Positions 47,850 to 59,799 of a stretch of 64,000 nucleotides of DNA are shown here, in pieces. The stretch comes from Osedax fenrisi (Eukaryota > Annelida > Polychaeta > Sabellida > Siboglinidae). The position numbers were made by a program, and so were the translations under genes. Below the pieces are notes generated by a model. It was not told the origin of the DNA. It worked only from the letters and a program-made list of their open reading frames with translations, and ran no database searches. Within the stretch, counting starts at the first letter, position 1, and the number at the start of each line of letters is the position of its first letter. The stretch spans positions 21,112,021 through 21,176,020 of the forward strand of contig OZ025240.1 of NCBI GenBank assembly GCA_964019155.1. The letters run 5' to 3'.

Positions 47850-49585
47850 TTATAGTGTAAATAAATATGTTTTTAAATTCTTTTTGAACTTTTCTGAGTT
47901 TCTTTCAGCAAGGAGTGTTGCAGGTAGTGAGTTCCAGGCTAGCGGTGCTTGTGACGAGAAGACGCGTGAACGGGCAGCAGTAGAATGTATTGTCGATCTA
48001 GGTCGTATACGATTAACATGACACGGCCTGAGACTTCTTGTCTGGTCGATTCTCTCTATCAATTCATATAAATATGACGGCGTTTCAAAGTGGAGTGCAT
48101 TATGAGTTATAAGACATATTTTATAGATGATTCTTTCTTGTATGGGTAGCCAGTGTAATTCCTTCATTAATTGTGTGATGCTGATATGGTTATTTTCTTC
48201 TCGATGAGGTAGCTTGTGAATTATACGTACAGCATATCGTTGAAGGGAGGTAAGTTCAGCCAATGTGATAGCTGGTAGACCTATAAGCAGCACATTACAA
48301 TAATCGAAAACTCCTATTACTAAACTAGTCACTAACATTTTGCAAGTAAAGAAATTTAAAGATTTTCTGTTTTTTTAATTCTGTACAGTTGAAAGTTTAC
48401 TGTACGAATTTTTGCTAATATAACAGATTTCATGTCGTGGTTAGAATTCAAAATTACACCCAAATTCTTTATCGTTTGTGATGATGATAATAAACACTTG
48501 TCAAATGAAAAAGTGAACGATGTTGAAAAGTGTTTAGAAGTGTGATTGACGTACATTACTTCAGTTTTTAAAGGGTTCAGTTGTAATGAGTTTTCGTGAA
48601 ACCAGATAGAGAGTTCACGTAGACAGTTCTGCAAACGGATGTGGGCAGATGAGTCATTTTCATTATCAGCATCAGTAAAAATGCGGATGTCATCGGCGTA
48701 TGAATGACATTTAATCAATGGATGGTTGGCGAAGATTTTGAAAACAGGTGATAAGTATATCGAAAAAAGTAGTGGTCCTAGTATTGATCCTTGTGGTACT
48801 CCGTGAGTCATCTTTTGATATTCGGAAGAATACTCGCCAATACTGACTCTACTCGTTATATCAGAAATGTACGATGTTAACCAATATAAAGCTTTCCCAG
48901 AAAATCCACTCTCGATTAGCCTTTGTATAAGAATCTTGTGGTTGAGCGTATCGAAGGCAGCAGATAAATCTAAAAATAACATGAGTGAACCGGTTTTATT
49001 GTTGAGAACATCATCATTTATACGGCATAGGGCTGTCTCTGTGCTCAGTCCAGGCATATAAGCACTTTGGTGAGGATGAAGTACTTTTGAAGTTAATAGA
49101 TGACTGATTATTTGTGTATAAACAATTCGTTCGAGGAGTTATGAGAAAGCAGTAAGTTGAGAAATAGGTCGATAATTTTTCAGGATATTCTTATCGCTTC
49201 CAGGTTTCTTGATCAATGGTATTATTGATGAAAATTTCATAGAAGCAGGAAATGTACCTGATTCGAATGAACACTTGATTATCTGAAGGAGATACGGAGC
49301 TAGTGTAGATGCTGGGACTGCAGTAATTTCAATAGTAGAGGATCTTCTTTTGATGTTGATTTAATAGTTCGTATTAAAATTTCAATTTTTTCAATAGATG
49401 GGGGAGAAAAACTGTCAATAATGTGGATGTCACTATTCAGAGGTTGATAGGAATAATTGCATATAGGTAAGGAATCTATGATTGTCTGTAACTTTAATAG
49501 AAAGAAATTATGAAAATAGTTTGCGCATATGTCATCATTTAAATCAGGAAGTATCGAAGTATAGATATAAGAAAGTCCCATTTGT
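47850..49585 (-). pseudogene. CR1/L2-type LINE, 5'-truncated
   Basis: Minus strand. It begins in the linker before RT (LNDDICANYFHNFFLLKLQT, 49581-49300). The RT core follows (RPISQLTAF, LMLFLDLSAAFDTLNHKILI, GVPQGSILGPLLFSIYL, CHSYADDIRIF; 49250-48356), and then the usual CR1/L2 C-terminal domain (HWLPIQERIIYKICLITHNA, LAWNSLPATLL; 48338-47850). A stop (49139-49141) replaces a residue in the AFS-LLERIV segment, and a frameshift separates RT from the C-terminal domain near 48340-48356. It is relatively young: most of the frame is intact. It lies in an intron of the tetraspanin-like gene, in the same orientation. Confidence 0.85.
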
Positions 49586-49589
49586 TATC

Positions 49590-50394
49590 ATTATTATGTA
49601 AAAATCTTAAAATAATTATATATAATACTTGTCTATTATATTGCATATATTTTAGTTCAAATTGTTATTTAATATATTTGAATTATGAAAATAATTTTTT
49701 ATATTTTATTTTAATTTGTATATTTATTTGACACTATAAAAATACTAACATTATATAAAATGTTGACACTATAAAAAAACTGACTTTATAAAAATTATTA
49801 TATATGATTTTATTAGCTTTAGTTTTATTATTACATTTTTTGACATTAAATAAATTACTTCAGGTTATATATTTTTCTGTACATTCAATATTGTTAAACT
49901 ATATTTTATTTAATATATTTTGTTATTTTTTCTATTGGTTCTTTTACTTTTAAATATTAGCTATCTACTATTTATTTCCACTATGTTATATTTTACTTTA
50001 TGTTATTTTAATGCTTGATGTATTTATTAGCTTTTTATAATGTTATCATTTATTTATATTATTACGTGATTACATTATTATATGATGATTACATTTAGTT
50101 AAATGATAAGTTTTATTATATTTTATTATATATTTTATTTATTTTTATCATATATATATAAACAGGAAATCGTAATATTATAACATTATTATTAATTTAT
50201 TATAATACTAGATAATATAGAGTATACTCTTATCTATAATGAAAATTATCATGTTAATAAATGGGTAATTGTCTCGATAAGCAACATTTCTTCGATAAGC
50301 AACATTGATTCTATAATTACCCTGGTATTGCCTAAATCTGATAATAAAATTAATAATGATAATAATAATATATATGAAGTATTAACTTATACTT
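49590..50394. other. AT-rich intronic sequence
   Basis: Very AT-rich, with no exon or element ends seen. Sequence near 50265-50345 (GTCTCGATAAGCAACATTTC) recurs in inverted form near 52425-52450. Confidence 0.35.
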
Positions 50395-50662
50395 ATATAG
50401 TGTCATTATAAGGGTCATTAGAGCCATATATGTCACTAATGACGCTTCGAATTTAAACATCCTTAATAATTATTAAGGAAGTTAATATGTTAAGGCATCT
50501 ATAGTTTTAACAAGAGCCGTCCATTTATTTTACACAATTATATAAAATCATTTCTAAATATTATTTTAGACCTATTCTAATGTCTAGATGAGGCTCAAAC
50601 CCACGTCATACTGCTTGTGTGTCTGACGCATTAGCCAAATAAGCCAGACATGCAGTTAATAA
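50395..50662 (-). mobile_element. tRNA-derived SINE, copy 2
   Basis: The minus strand repeats the head of the 41382 copy: TGTCTGGCTTATTTGGCTAA, then GCGTCAGACACACAAGCAGT, and a B box altered to GGTTTGAGCCTC. The body follows to about 50395. Roughly 75-80% similar by eye, so it is an older insertion. Confidence 0.8.
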
Positions 50663-50669
50663 TGCAGCA

Positions 50670-51135
50670 ATATATTTGTATACACATCTAAGAATTATAT
50701 ATTTAATTTACAATATAATTTAAATTTGTTTTCACTATGAGTAAATAATTTGCAATTAAATATATCTTTATCAAAAATGAGCAACTATAATATTTATAAT
50801 ATTAAAATAGACAAAATTAACTTTGTAAAAAAATAAATTTATTTTTTTAAGATAAACGAATATTATTAGAAAATATTATTTATTTTAAATATATTGATTA
50901 TATATTTTTTTTAATATTTTCATTAATTAGATTTCCATATGTATTAACACTAAACATCCCAGGCCATTATCATATATAATATAAGTATAATGTATGTATG
51001 CATATATTCATTACAAATGTATTATATATTAGCAATTATATAGTCCAATTGAAATATAAACTAATGAATACAATTGCAATCATTGATACATAACATAATA
51101 TAAGCCCATAGAATGTATAACCTATAGGTTATACG

Positions 51136-51194
<59 letters not shown>

Positions 51195-51243
51195 GTATGT
51201 ATTATGTAAACATATATTTTTTGTATTTGTAAGTATTTTTCCT
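50670..51243. other. AT-rich intronic sequence
   Basis: Nothing recognised. A TA tract lies at 51137-51188. Confidence 0.4.
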
Positions 51244-51349
51244 ACGAAAAAGTAAGTACATTATCTAATTTACTGAAGTCTGATAAATACGACATATTTT
51301 GCATGAATTTCATTGACAAAATAAGTACACTGTTATTTTTATATATATT

Positions 51350-51381
<32 letters not shown>

Positions 51382-51477
51382 TAAAAGAACCGTGTACTTA
51401 TTTTGTTAATGAAATTCATGTAAAATATGTCGTATTTATCAGACTTCAGTAAATTAGATAATTTACTTACTTTTCGT
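51244..51477. mobile_element. Fold-back element with nearly identical 87-bp arms
   Basis: The left arm starts ACGAAAAAGTAAGTAC and the right arm ends with its complement. The arms (51244 to about 51330 and about 51391 to 51477) differ at only a few bases around a TA-rich centre. Low divergence suggests a recent origin or gene conversion between arms. Confidence 0.8.
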
Positions 51478-51599
51478 ATATATATATAATATTTATAGAT
51501 TAAGCATATATAAAATTAACCATATTGACTGTCCATCAGATTGGATATAAATTTCTGTTGTTTCATTAAACCCTGTGATAGGTATGGCGACAGTTAATA

Positions 51600-52178
51600 G
51601 GGGAGGGAAGGGAGTAGTGGCCGATACTTAATATGTCTCAGAAGATTTCTAATATATCGATAAATACTGAATTTTAGGCTATTAATTTTTTGAATTAACT
51701 AGAAATCATATAGTTCTAGAATACTGTGATTTCACTTTTATATATAAAGTGTTTAACCTAATAATATAAACGTTTGATTAGGCATACAAAAAAGCACTAA
51801 AACAAGGTAAGGCCGTAGTAGTGGCCGCTAGTACCAGACAATGCGATAGGTGTCTCGTAATGTATTCGTTTTATATTTTGTTAATTATGTAATATTAAAT
51901 AATTATATTCATGATGCATACACACCTTATTTGATTCAATGATTTAATTATATATACACATAAATAAGCATAAATATATATAATTATGTTTTTATCAAAA
52001 TTTGACAACAAATGATTATGTAATAAATTAGAGTACTTAATTAATTATTTAAAAAAAAAATTTACTATATATTTTGATTATAATATTGTATATAAAACTT
52101 GTTATCCTATCAAGCACCATTTAATCGTTAATTAAAACGGCCACTACTCCGTCCTCGGCCACTACCCCTTCCCTCCCC
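51600..52178. mobile_element. TA-flanked inverted-repeat element, family B, copy 3 (reversed)
   Basis: 579 bases, inverted relative to 7085, with ends GGGGAGGGAAGGGAGTAGTG and CACTACCCCTTCCCTCCCC and TA outside both. The right end carries a second, internal CGGCCACTACTCCGTCCT copy. Confidence 0.85.
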
Positions 52179-52788
52179 TATGTATGTATGACATACATGG
52201 TATGTGTTGCTGAGTATGTATGCGTGCATGTGTATGCGTGCGTGTGTGTACAGTGTACACTGTACACTGTTCATATATGTATTATTGGTTAAAATAAATA
52301 GAACATATATGTTCTATATATAGTTATGTGAAGGAGTTGCATAATCTGATAATAGGCTATTATATTAGTATATTATAACTACCTATTATTATCAGATTTA
52401 GGTTTGCACCAGGGTTTTTGTAGAAGCTAAAGCTTATCGAGACAATTACCCTTAATTTTAAAGCAAGTTCAAAAAAAAACTAAATAAATAAAATATTATA
52501 AAATATTAGATGACTTCCTGTTTACATAGATACAATACAATGAATAAAATAGAAAAATAATATAAATTGTTTGAACTTGCCATAAAATTATGTAATCATC
52601 ATTTAATTATTTATAAATAAATAACTAAAATAAATAATAAGTACTATAAAATAATACACTAAACAAAAATATAGATGTATTAGTATAAAAGAAGAAAAAA
52701 ATGAAGTAAAATGAAGTAAAACTGAATAAAACTGAATAAAACATAACAAAAAGAATATCTAGAAAGATGGTAAGAACTGTATGTAACA

Positions 52789-54705
52789 TTTTTTTTTTTT
52801 TTTTTTTTTTTTTTTCAGTAAATAAGTTTTAGGAATTTTTTTGTAATACTTTATAATAATGTAAAGAATGTAAAATATTTGTTCAAACTGAAATGTTAGT
52901 TTAATTACTAATTTTTATATAAGTGTCAATAAAGAGAAATAAAACAAAGAAGTATAATCAAGTATACAAGAAAAAAGATTCAATACAAAATGTTTATGAA
53001 TTAAAAATAAAGTCAAATAATATTATTAGTCAGAGGGAAATAAAAAATACTAAAGAAAATACTAAAGAAAAAAGAAATACCTAACAGTTTTTTTTTAATT
53101 TTATTATTTTTATATAAACGTCAATTAAAAAGAAAGAAAACATGAAAGTAAATTCAAATATAAAATGCAAAAATTCAGTAAAATAATATTATTAATGTCG
53201 GGGAAATAAAATATTGTAAAGTAAAACACTCAAAATTATTAATTTTTTTTTAATTTTTACATAAACGTCAATAAATTAAAATAAGAATAAAATGTGGATC
53301 TTAGTATATAATACAATATTAGATAAAAGACATGATAAAAGATATTAAATTAGAAAAATGAGATTTAGATTATAAGTATACTGAGTAAGAAGATAACAAA
53401 TTTGTATACATACGTTTCCTGAATAATTTATAATTTGAAATATTTTTTAAAATATTATCAAGCTTATTCCAGGTAATTGGTCCAATGTATATTAATGTTC
53501 TTCTGCATAGTTCTTTTTTGAAATTAATAATTGAGAAATTATTTATGCTCCTAGTGTTGTGAGATGATGAAGTTACAGAAAAAAATGCATTTGTTATAAC
53601 AGGATGAAGATCATTGAAAATTTTAAACATAAATTCACATGTACTTATATATGTAATTTCATTTATTTTTAATAAAGAATTATCAATAAATAGTCCATTA
53701 GTATGATGTAAAAAATATTTTTTACATATAATTCTTATCATTCGCTTTTGAAGAATATATATGCATGATACATTAGATTTATATGTATTTCCCCAAAATA
53801 TGTTACAATACTTTATATGAGGCAAGAATATGGAATTATATATATGAAGTAATGCTTTTTTATTTATAAATTTGGAAATAATGTTGGTAATCCATATGAT
53901 TTTTTTTAGTTTTGATTTTAAAAACAAGATATGTTGTTTCCAGTTTAATATATCGTCTATAATTACGCCTAAAAATTTATAAAATGTAACTCTTTCAATA
54001 TTTCTGTTATTTAAATTTATATTTATAATAGTTCTTGAATTAATAGACATAAAGCAAGTTTTATTTAAATTTAATGATAACCTATTATATATTAACCATT
54101 TATTAATATTTTTTAATTCAGTTTGACAAATATAATTAAGTAATTCGGCTGATGTATTTTCAAAATATAAAGTAGTATCATCTGCGAACATGGTAAACTT
54201 ACATAAAGAAGATGATTTTGTAATATCATTAATATAAATTAAAAATAAAATGGGTCCTAGGATGGTGCCTTGGGGTACACCCGTTATGACTTTTAGTTTA
54301 TCTGAAATTACATCATTATATATACACTGTTGATATCTATTTGTTAAATAGCTCATTATCCAGTTAAGTGCAATGCCTCGTACTCCAATATTTTTTAATT
54401 TAAAAAGTAATATTCTGTGATTAACTGTGTCAAATGCTTTTTTTAAATCAATAAAGATTATAGCGCCAACATTGTTATTATTAAAACAGGTACTGATTTG
54501 TGACTGGAGGTTAAATATTGCATGTGATGTACTGTATCCTTTCCTAAAACCAAATTGAGAAGGAGATAATATATTAAAAGATGATAAAAAACTATAAAAG
54601 CGAGAATAAAATATTTTTTCTAAAATCTTTGCGAATTGACAGGTGAGAGAAATTGGACGATAGTTATTAAAAAATGTATCATCACCTATATTTGTATAGA
54701 TAACC
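52789..54705 (-). mobile_element. Poly(A)-tailed LINE, 5'-truncated
   Basis: On the minus strand the element runs from about 54705 to a 27-base poly(A) tail at 52789-52815. The 3' untranslated part (53369-52816) contains three degenerate tandem copies of a block with ATATAAACGTCAATAAA (near 52919, 53114 and 53267). The 5' end is cut inside the RT domain. Confidence 0.75.
53370..54695 (-). pseudogene. LINE reverse transcriptase, one open frame without start
   Basis: Minus strand. An uninterrupted frame of about 440 codons reads YRPISLTCQFAKILEKIF, then QFGFRKGYSTSHAIF, FIDLKKAFDTVNHRIL, GVPQGTILGPILFLIYIND, FTMFADDTTLYFEN and LSLNLNKTCFM, and continues through the thumb (FLGVIIDDILNWKQH) to a C-terminal region ending NLLSSYSVYL. 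All RT motifs A-E are present, including the FADD aspartates. No in-frame ATG lies upstream, and the endonuclease is missing because of 5' truncation, so it is a non-functional but well preserved copy. The clade looks Jockey-like (inference). Confidence 0.85.
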
Positions 54706-54833
54706 TGTCGTTGCTAAAGTTAACTTCATGATTTGTATACAAACAATAGTAATTAGTAATACTTTATTAGTAATAAAGTATTACAAAGGACATGTCCTTT
54801 GGTATTACTCTATAACTTCTAATATACGGTATA

Positions 54834-54885
54834 AAATACATTCAAAATAACTACAGTATACTGTAGGTATTTTGAATGTATTTTT
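54834..54885. repeat. About 50-bp palindrome
   Basis: AAATACATTCAAAATAACTA, then CAGTATACTG, then the complement, with one mismatch and no loop. A second hairpin (TAATACTTTATT/AATAAAGTATTA) lies just upstream at 54757-54783. No direct repeats flank either. Confidence 0.7.
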
Positions 54886-54949
54886 ATACTTTATTATTAT
54901 TATTATTATTATTAATAATATATATATATTCGATATTAATATTCTTGTC

Positions 54950-55672
54950 TATCAGAGAAGCAAATTTACTATTACATAGCATAGAAAAGTGGGCAAAGGA
55001 AATTGGACTTCAAATTAATATTGATAAAACTGAGTACATGACATTCAATCAACATAATACTATACGAGATGTAATGAGTATACAGAACGGTGAAAGGATG
55101 CAAGTTAACGATTTTAAATATCTTGGTAGTTATATCGCATCTACAGAGCACGATATCAATATCAGAATTGGAAAAAATTGGTATACATTAAACCAGTTAA
55201 CTAATATATGTAAATCTAGACTCTCAAAAAACTTGAAGAGAAACTTCTTCAGAACAACAGTTGAGTCAGTACTAGTATATGGAACAATTACATGGACATT
55301 AACATCAACACCGGAGAAGAATATCGATGGTGCCTACATGCGCATGCTACGAGCCGCCCTGAACGTGTCTTGGAGAGAGCATATGACAAACAGAGAGCTT
55401 TATAACAATATTCCAAGAATAACAAGTTCAATACGTAAACAAAGAATGCGATTTTCCGAACACTGTTGTAGAAGCAAAAATGAGCTAGTTAGTGATGTGC
55501 TACTATGGACTCCCAAACATGGTCAGCGCTCTCGTGGAAGACCGGCTAGTACATTTGTAGATCAAATGGTAGAAGATACTGAATTTGAAGTGGAAGAGCT
55601 GATAAACTTGAAGGAAAATAGAAATTAATGGAAGAAACGTGTCTTAGAATGCCGAGCAAGGTCGACCTGGTA
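54950..55672 (+). pseudogene. RTE-type LINE, 3' portion
   Basis: Plus strand. It reads LLLHSIEKWAKEIGLQINID, then KTEYMTFNQ, VNDFKYLGSYIAS, NFFRTTVESVLVYGTITWTL, MLRAALNVSW, ELYNNIPRITSSI, HGQRSRGRPASTFVDQM and, beyond a stop, WKKRVLECRARSTW. This is the complete C-terminal half of an RTE-class protein after the RT active site. A TAA at 55626-55628 interrupts the conserved end. The 3' side runs into an (ATT)n tail (55710-55755), typical of this class. It is 5'-truncated at about 54950. Confidence 0.85.
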
Positions 55673-55759
55673 AAGTAAGGTATATTCTTGTATCATTAAT
55701 ACAGTATTACATATTATTATTATTATATTTTATTATTTTATTATTATTATTATCTCATC

Positions 55760-56254
55760 ACTTTTATATTCGTATTATAAGCTTATAATATCCTAGAATA
55801 TTCTTAATATAAGTTACTTATGTCTTATAAATATCCTTCCATCTATTAATAATTATTCAGGAACAAAATAAATATTCATTCATTTAATTTTAGATTGTTT
55901 GTAGATTTTTTAGATATTAATAATAAACTTTTGATCAATTAATAAATTAAAAATATCAACATTGATTCAAATAATAATATTAAGTTATTTTAAGAAATAT
56001 AATTTATATATATAAAAGTTAGATTATTAATATTATTCTTAATATGGTTTAAATTGCAATACTATATAATAATTAAAGTATCAATATAACATAGTAGATA
56101 TATTGATACTTTATTTATTATATATTATTGAAATTGAGGTAAATACATATATGTATACCTATATGTATTTACCTATAGTAGTATACTATCTATATGTAGG
56201 TAATACCTACTAGGTATATATAATATATTATATATATATATATATATGTGTGCG
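55760..56254. other. AT-rich spacer with short palindromes
   Basis: Several short palindromes: TAAAGTATCAATAT with its complement (56083-56124), and AGGTAAATACATATA with its complement (56138-56175). No gene. Confidence 0.4.
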
Positions 56255-56695
56255 TGTTATAAAGTGAAGTCTGCAGATATGTCGATTAATATAACATACA
56301 TATGTGGAGAATTAAGTTTAATTCAATTAGGTGCTTATGTAATATCGATATATCTGAAAAATAAATTGTTTTAGGCTTCATGCTTGATTGATGTCATAGC
56401 CATGTGTATATTTCTATTTTGTAATTACATTTTTTATCATTTTTATAAATTGTTATTCGATTTGTATTTTATATTTGTTATCGTTTGTCTATTTCGTGTT
56501 ATTATTTTCCTATAAAAGGAACGCCGCTCGGTGAGATCGATACACTTTTGTTTCTGCGTTTCACCGGGTTAGTACATATTGTCGTTATTATTATTATTAT
56601 TATTATTATTAGTATTACTGTATTATTTGTGTAGCTATATTCAACAGGTATTTGTCATCAATAAAGTTATATACGAACGTACTTCACTTTGTACA
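56255..56695 (+). mobile_element. Candidate solo LTR
   Basis: TGTTATAAAGTGAAGT at the start and ACTTCACTTTGTACA at the end form TG..CA termini with a 15-16 base inverted repeat. Inside, in the right order, are a TATA box (TATAAAAGG, 56511-56519), a GC-richer start region and a polyadenylation signal AATAAA (56660-56665) close to the 3' end, as in U3-R-U5. No internal gag/pol is adjacent and no convincing target duplication was found. A promoter of an unknown gene is the alternative. Confidence 0.5.
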
Positions 56696-56714
56696 TACAT
56701 AATGTAGAATGTCA

Positions 56715-56950
56715 ATATCTAGAAAGCGAGAGGTCCTGAGATAGACTACAGGTTGTTATTATTCTCATGTGTCTATCAAGAATTTAATAAATATTGATTC
56801 AAAACACAAGAAAAACATTTTTAATATTTGTTTTATATTGTCCTATGCCCCTAACACTGTTAGGCTAACAGTTATTTATAACATGTACAAGTCTATGATT
56901 TATTTAGGGGTCTATTTGTATCCGTTATTTGTATAAGTGTGATTCAATAA
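56715..56950. repeat. Dispersed repeat, copy 2
   Basis: Related to 21695-21925 through AGTTATTTATAACATGTA and GTATCCGTTATTTGTAT. It begins directly after the candidate LTR, but copy 1 has no LTR beside it. Confidence 0.55.
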
Positions 56951-56968
56951 ATAAATATTATTATTATT

Positions 56969-57009
<41 letters not shown>

Positions 57010-57145
57010 ACTAGTTAATATAGTAAGATACATCTAAACGTATACGTGACATATGAACACAATACAGAAGTCGTGTATCGTGTGATAAGCGTTATTAATC
57101 GGAAGTACAAGCACGGTTATCATGAATAATGATCATCACACTAAC

Positions 57146-57214
57146 CGGAACTGACAGCTTCTCGTATATCGTATAGATACGCAACGCCCCCGACAACATA
57201 ATCAGAATCATAAA
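57146..57214 (-). CDS. Tetraspanin-like protein, exon for the third membrane span
   Basis: Minus strand. Pyrimidine-rich acceptor TTTCCCCACTGTAG|TTT and donor CCG|GTTAGT, phase 0 at both ends, 23 codons: FMILIMLSGALRIYTIYEKL, then SVP. Together with GIYM from the upstream exon it forms the third membrane span followed by a short basic/acidic turn, as in other tetraspanins (span ending in Y..Y.KL). The GC content is far above the flanks. The plus strand is also open here but does not fit any neighbour. Confidence 0.65.
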
Positions 57215-57367
57215 CTACAGTGGGGAAACATTATTAATGTGGCAAATAAGCATATCAATCTATATCGATAAATGTTATAATATGTATGTATAATATACAT
57301 ATATAATTGTATATATATATATAAATAATAAAGTATATATATATATAAATAATTAAAATAAACATTC

Positions 57368-57409
<42 letters not shown>

Positions 57410-57465
57410 GAATGGTAAACATACATTATAATAAGTATATTCAAACATAATACATCAATACTGAC

Positions 57466-57567
57466 CATATATATGCCAAATGCTGCTTTATACATGATTC
57501 CCATATCCATGGAAAATATTGCTAACAGAAGCATGCTTCCTTCCAGTATGAAGATTGTACCTATTTT
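57466..57567 (-). CDS. Tetraspanin-like protein, exon for the second membrane span
   Basis: Minus strand, acceptor AACATATAG|AAA (preceded by a TACTTAAC branch-like site), donor ATG|GTCAGT, phase 0 at both ends, 34 codons: KIGTIFILEGSMLLLAIFSM, then DMGIMYKAAFGIYM. The spacing of the two glycines (FILEG and MDMG) and the polar turn before FGIYM match the second span, intracellular loop and start of the third span in tetraspanins. The family's usual cysteines in this loop (CCG) are replaced by MDMG, a notable departure. Confidence 0.65.
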
Positions 57568-57849
57568 CTATATGTTAAGTATTGTAATATTCATTGTATT
57601 AATATAATTAATGATATTTTATTATCATTAATTATAGTAATCATAGTAGTAATTTAATTAGTCATAGTATTAGTTATATTAGTCATTATATTATTAATTG
57701 TAGCAATCGTAGTATTAATCAACTTATTCGTAGTATTTAGTATCTAGTATACTATAGCTATAGCCAGGACATATCCTTGATAGTAGGTTATCTATTAATC
57801 GTTAATCGGTAATACCTCAGATATGATTCATCAGTGGGTTATTATTATA

Positions 57850-58976
57850 CTGTACAGTAGACCGGTTCGTACTAAATTTTTTTTGGCAATTTTATAAACC
57901 TTCACATATGTGACGATTATGTATGCTATGATGAATAAGTGTTTAAAATGTTAGACCTATATCTTAAATATTGTTATGTCACGAGACCTTTTTATTTTAA
58001 CATTGAATACATACAAAAGTTAACATGGGGGAGATATAGAAATAAGTTTTATTCAATTTTTATAAAATTGGATGATTTTTTTTAAGCCAACTATGGATAT
58101 ATCCTAGAAACATATATAACAAGTAGTATTAACAGTACAAAATATTTTTCATAACAATCTAGATGCCCAAATTTGATAAAATAATTTTAGTAAAAAAAAA
58201 TATCTAAAAATCGTATAATTTAATATAAATAAATTATTACAATTTAATTTTAAAAATTAAAATATATAATTTATAGATAATAATAATACAATTCAAATTA
58301 ATTATTAAAAAATTAAAAATTATTTTTAGAAAAAAAATTAACATCATTTGTAAATTTTTTTGGATTTTTATTCGAAATATGAAATACAAAATATTTTTAC
58401 ATATTTTTTAATTTTTAAAATTGTATTTGTATAAAGGACATTTATATCTAACTTATATCCACAATTCAATACAATCTGATAACTCAAATTTATGTAAAGT
58501 ATAATTATATATATTAATTTTAAAAATTAATTATTTTTTTGAATTATTTTGAAATAAATACTTTAAAATGAATACTGTAAAATGGTGTATTTTCTCGAGT
58601 TATAGGAGACATTAATATTGGTAATTTGTAGATATACAAATTAAATATAGATATTATATTATTAATAAATATAAATAATGTTATATATTATATTAATTCA
58701 TTAAATATAATACAAATACATAATTAATTTTAAATATTAATTTAAATATTTGTAAACATCAACGATAATAAGATGGCATCATTACTATTATACATGGAAT
58801 ATTATACATTTTATTTAAAAATAATAATTTATATTTCAAACTTTAAATGCTTCGTGACCAAAGGTAACTATTTTTTTATAAAAATTGTTAATACATATTA
58901 TACTAAAATATAGATATGTATTATATTTTATATGAAGGATTAAAAATTGAATCGAACGAACCGGTCTACTGTACAG
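57850..58976. mobile_element. Inverted-repeat element with CTGTACAGTAGACCGGTTCGT ends
   Basis: The first 21 bases (57850-57870) are exactly repeated in inverted form at 58956-58976. The 1127-base interior is extremely AT-rich with no frame. The block TTAACATGGGGGAGATATAG near 58019 resembles one in the element at 15369, so the two may be distant relatives. Confidence 0.75.
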
Positions 58977-58979
58977 TTT

Positions 58980-59070
58980 ATATCACCATTAACGTATATA
59001 CATAAATCTATTATCATTATAAGGCAGTAATTCTTGTTATAAATTTATTGCGAATTTTATAACAAGAATA

Positions 59071-59122
<52 letters not shown>

Positions 59123-59366
59123 TATATATAAGTATATATTCCTATAGGATATATTATATGAATATACTACATATATGCAATATATTTTTCGACTATTTTT
59201 CATGATACCATTGATTGTTATTTACTGGGTTAATAATTTAAACTATTTATTAGAATATAATTTATATATATATGTATGTGTGTATGTGTGAATATGTGTA
59301 TGTGTGTGTATATATGTGTATGTGTATGTATGCGTAGTAACTTAGTTGATATATCTATAAACAAAC
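58980..59366. other. AT-rich intronic sequence
   Basis: TA tract at 59070-59119 and a GTATGTGT-rich stretch at 59271-59330. No exon seen. Confidence 0.4.
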
Positions 59367-59405
59367 GTTATATACACTATCTTCGAATTTCATTGAATCC
59401 ATATA
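59367..59405 (-). CDS. Tetraspanin-like protein, small extracellular loop exon
   Basis: Minus strand, good acceptor CTACATTTCAG|TAT and donor AAC|GTTTGT, phase 0 at both ends, 13 codons YMDSMKFEDSVYN. Joined to KIGTIFILEG it gives an acidic, polar segment just before the second membrane span, as expected for the small extracellular loop. Short, so support is mainly positional. Confidence 0.4.
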
Positions 59406-59493
59406 CTGAAATGTAGGTTATCATAGGTTATCATAAGTAATATAATATAACCATCGATATAAATAAATCTTTATATCGATAAACATAACATAG

Positions 59494-59522
<29 letters not shown>

Positions 59523-59526
<4 letters not shown>

Positions 59527-59554
59527 TTCAGTTCCTCTTCCTGGTTATATTTTA
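59523..59554 (-). CDS. Tetraspanin-like protein, possible earlier exon
   Basis: Minus strand, acceptor TTCTGTTAG|TA, donor TAT|GTATAT, phase 1 to phase 0, ten codons KYNQEEELKY. It would precede YMDSMKFED in the small extracellular loop. The first membrane span and start codon were not found and may lie beyond the window or beyond the LINEs at 60200-64000. Confidence 0.28.
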
Positions 59555-59643
59555 CTAACAGAAATTTATATTTATAAATATAAATTTATAAATATAAATA
59601 TATATATTTAATAATCAGAAAAAATCACCAATAAGATAAGCCT

Positions 59644-59697
59644 ATTGTATCATGGCCTCCTTTAGCTTCTGGAAGCTAAAGGAGGCCATGATTGTAT
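59644..59697. mobile_element. 40-bp near-perfect palindrome with ATTGTAT duplication
   Basis: CATGGCCTCCTTTAGCTTC, two bases, and its exact complement (59651-59690), GC-rich in an AT-rich context, flanked on both sides by ATTGTAT (59644-59650 and 59691-59697). Same architecture as 30743 and 46598 but unrelated sequence. Confidence 0.65.
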
Positions 59698-59722
59698 ACT
59701 ACTATATTACTATATTACTTAT

Positions 59723-59764
<42 letters not shown>

Positions 59765-59799
59765 CATACGATACGTCTATTATTTAGAAAATTAACAAT

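Noticed and set aside
54834..54885. Another palindromic insertion like 30743
   Set aside because: The palindrome is clear, but no direct repeats flank it.
57170..57299. Plus-strand exon reading IRNAPDNIIRIINYSG
   Set aside because: The minus strand of the same segment has better splice sites and fits the tetraspanin-like gene in phase and domain order.
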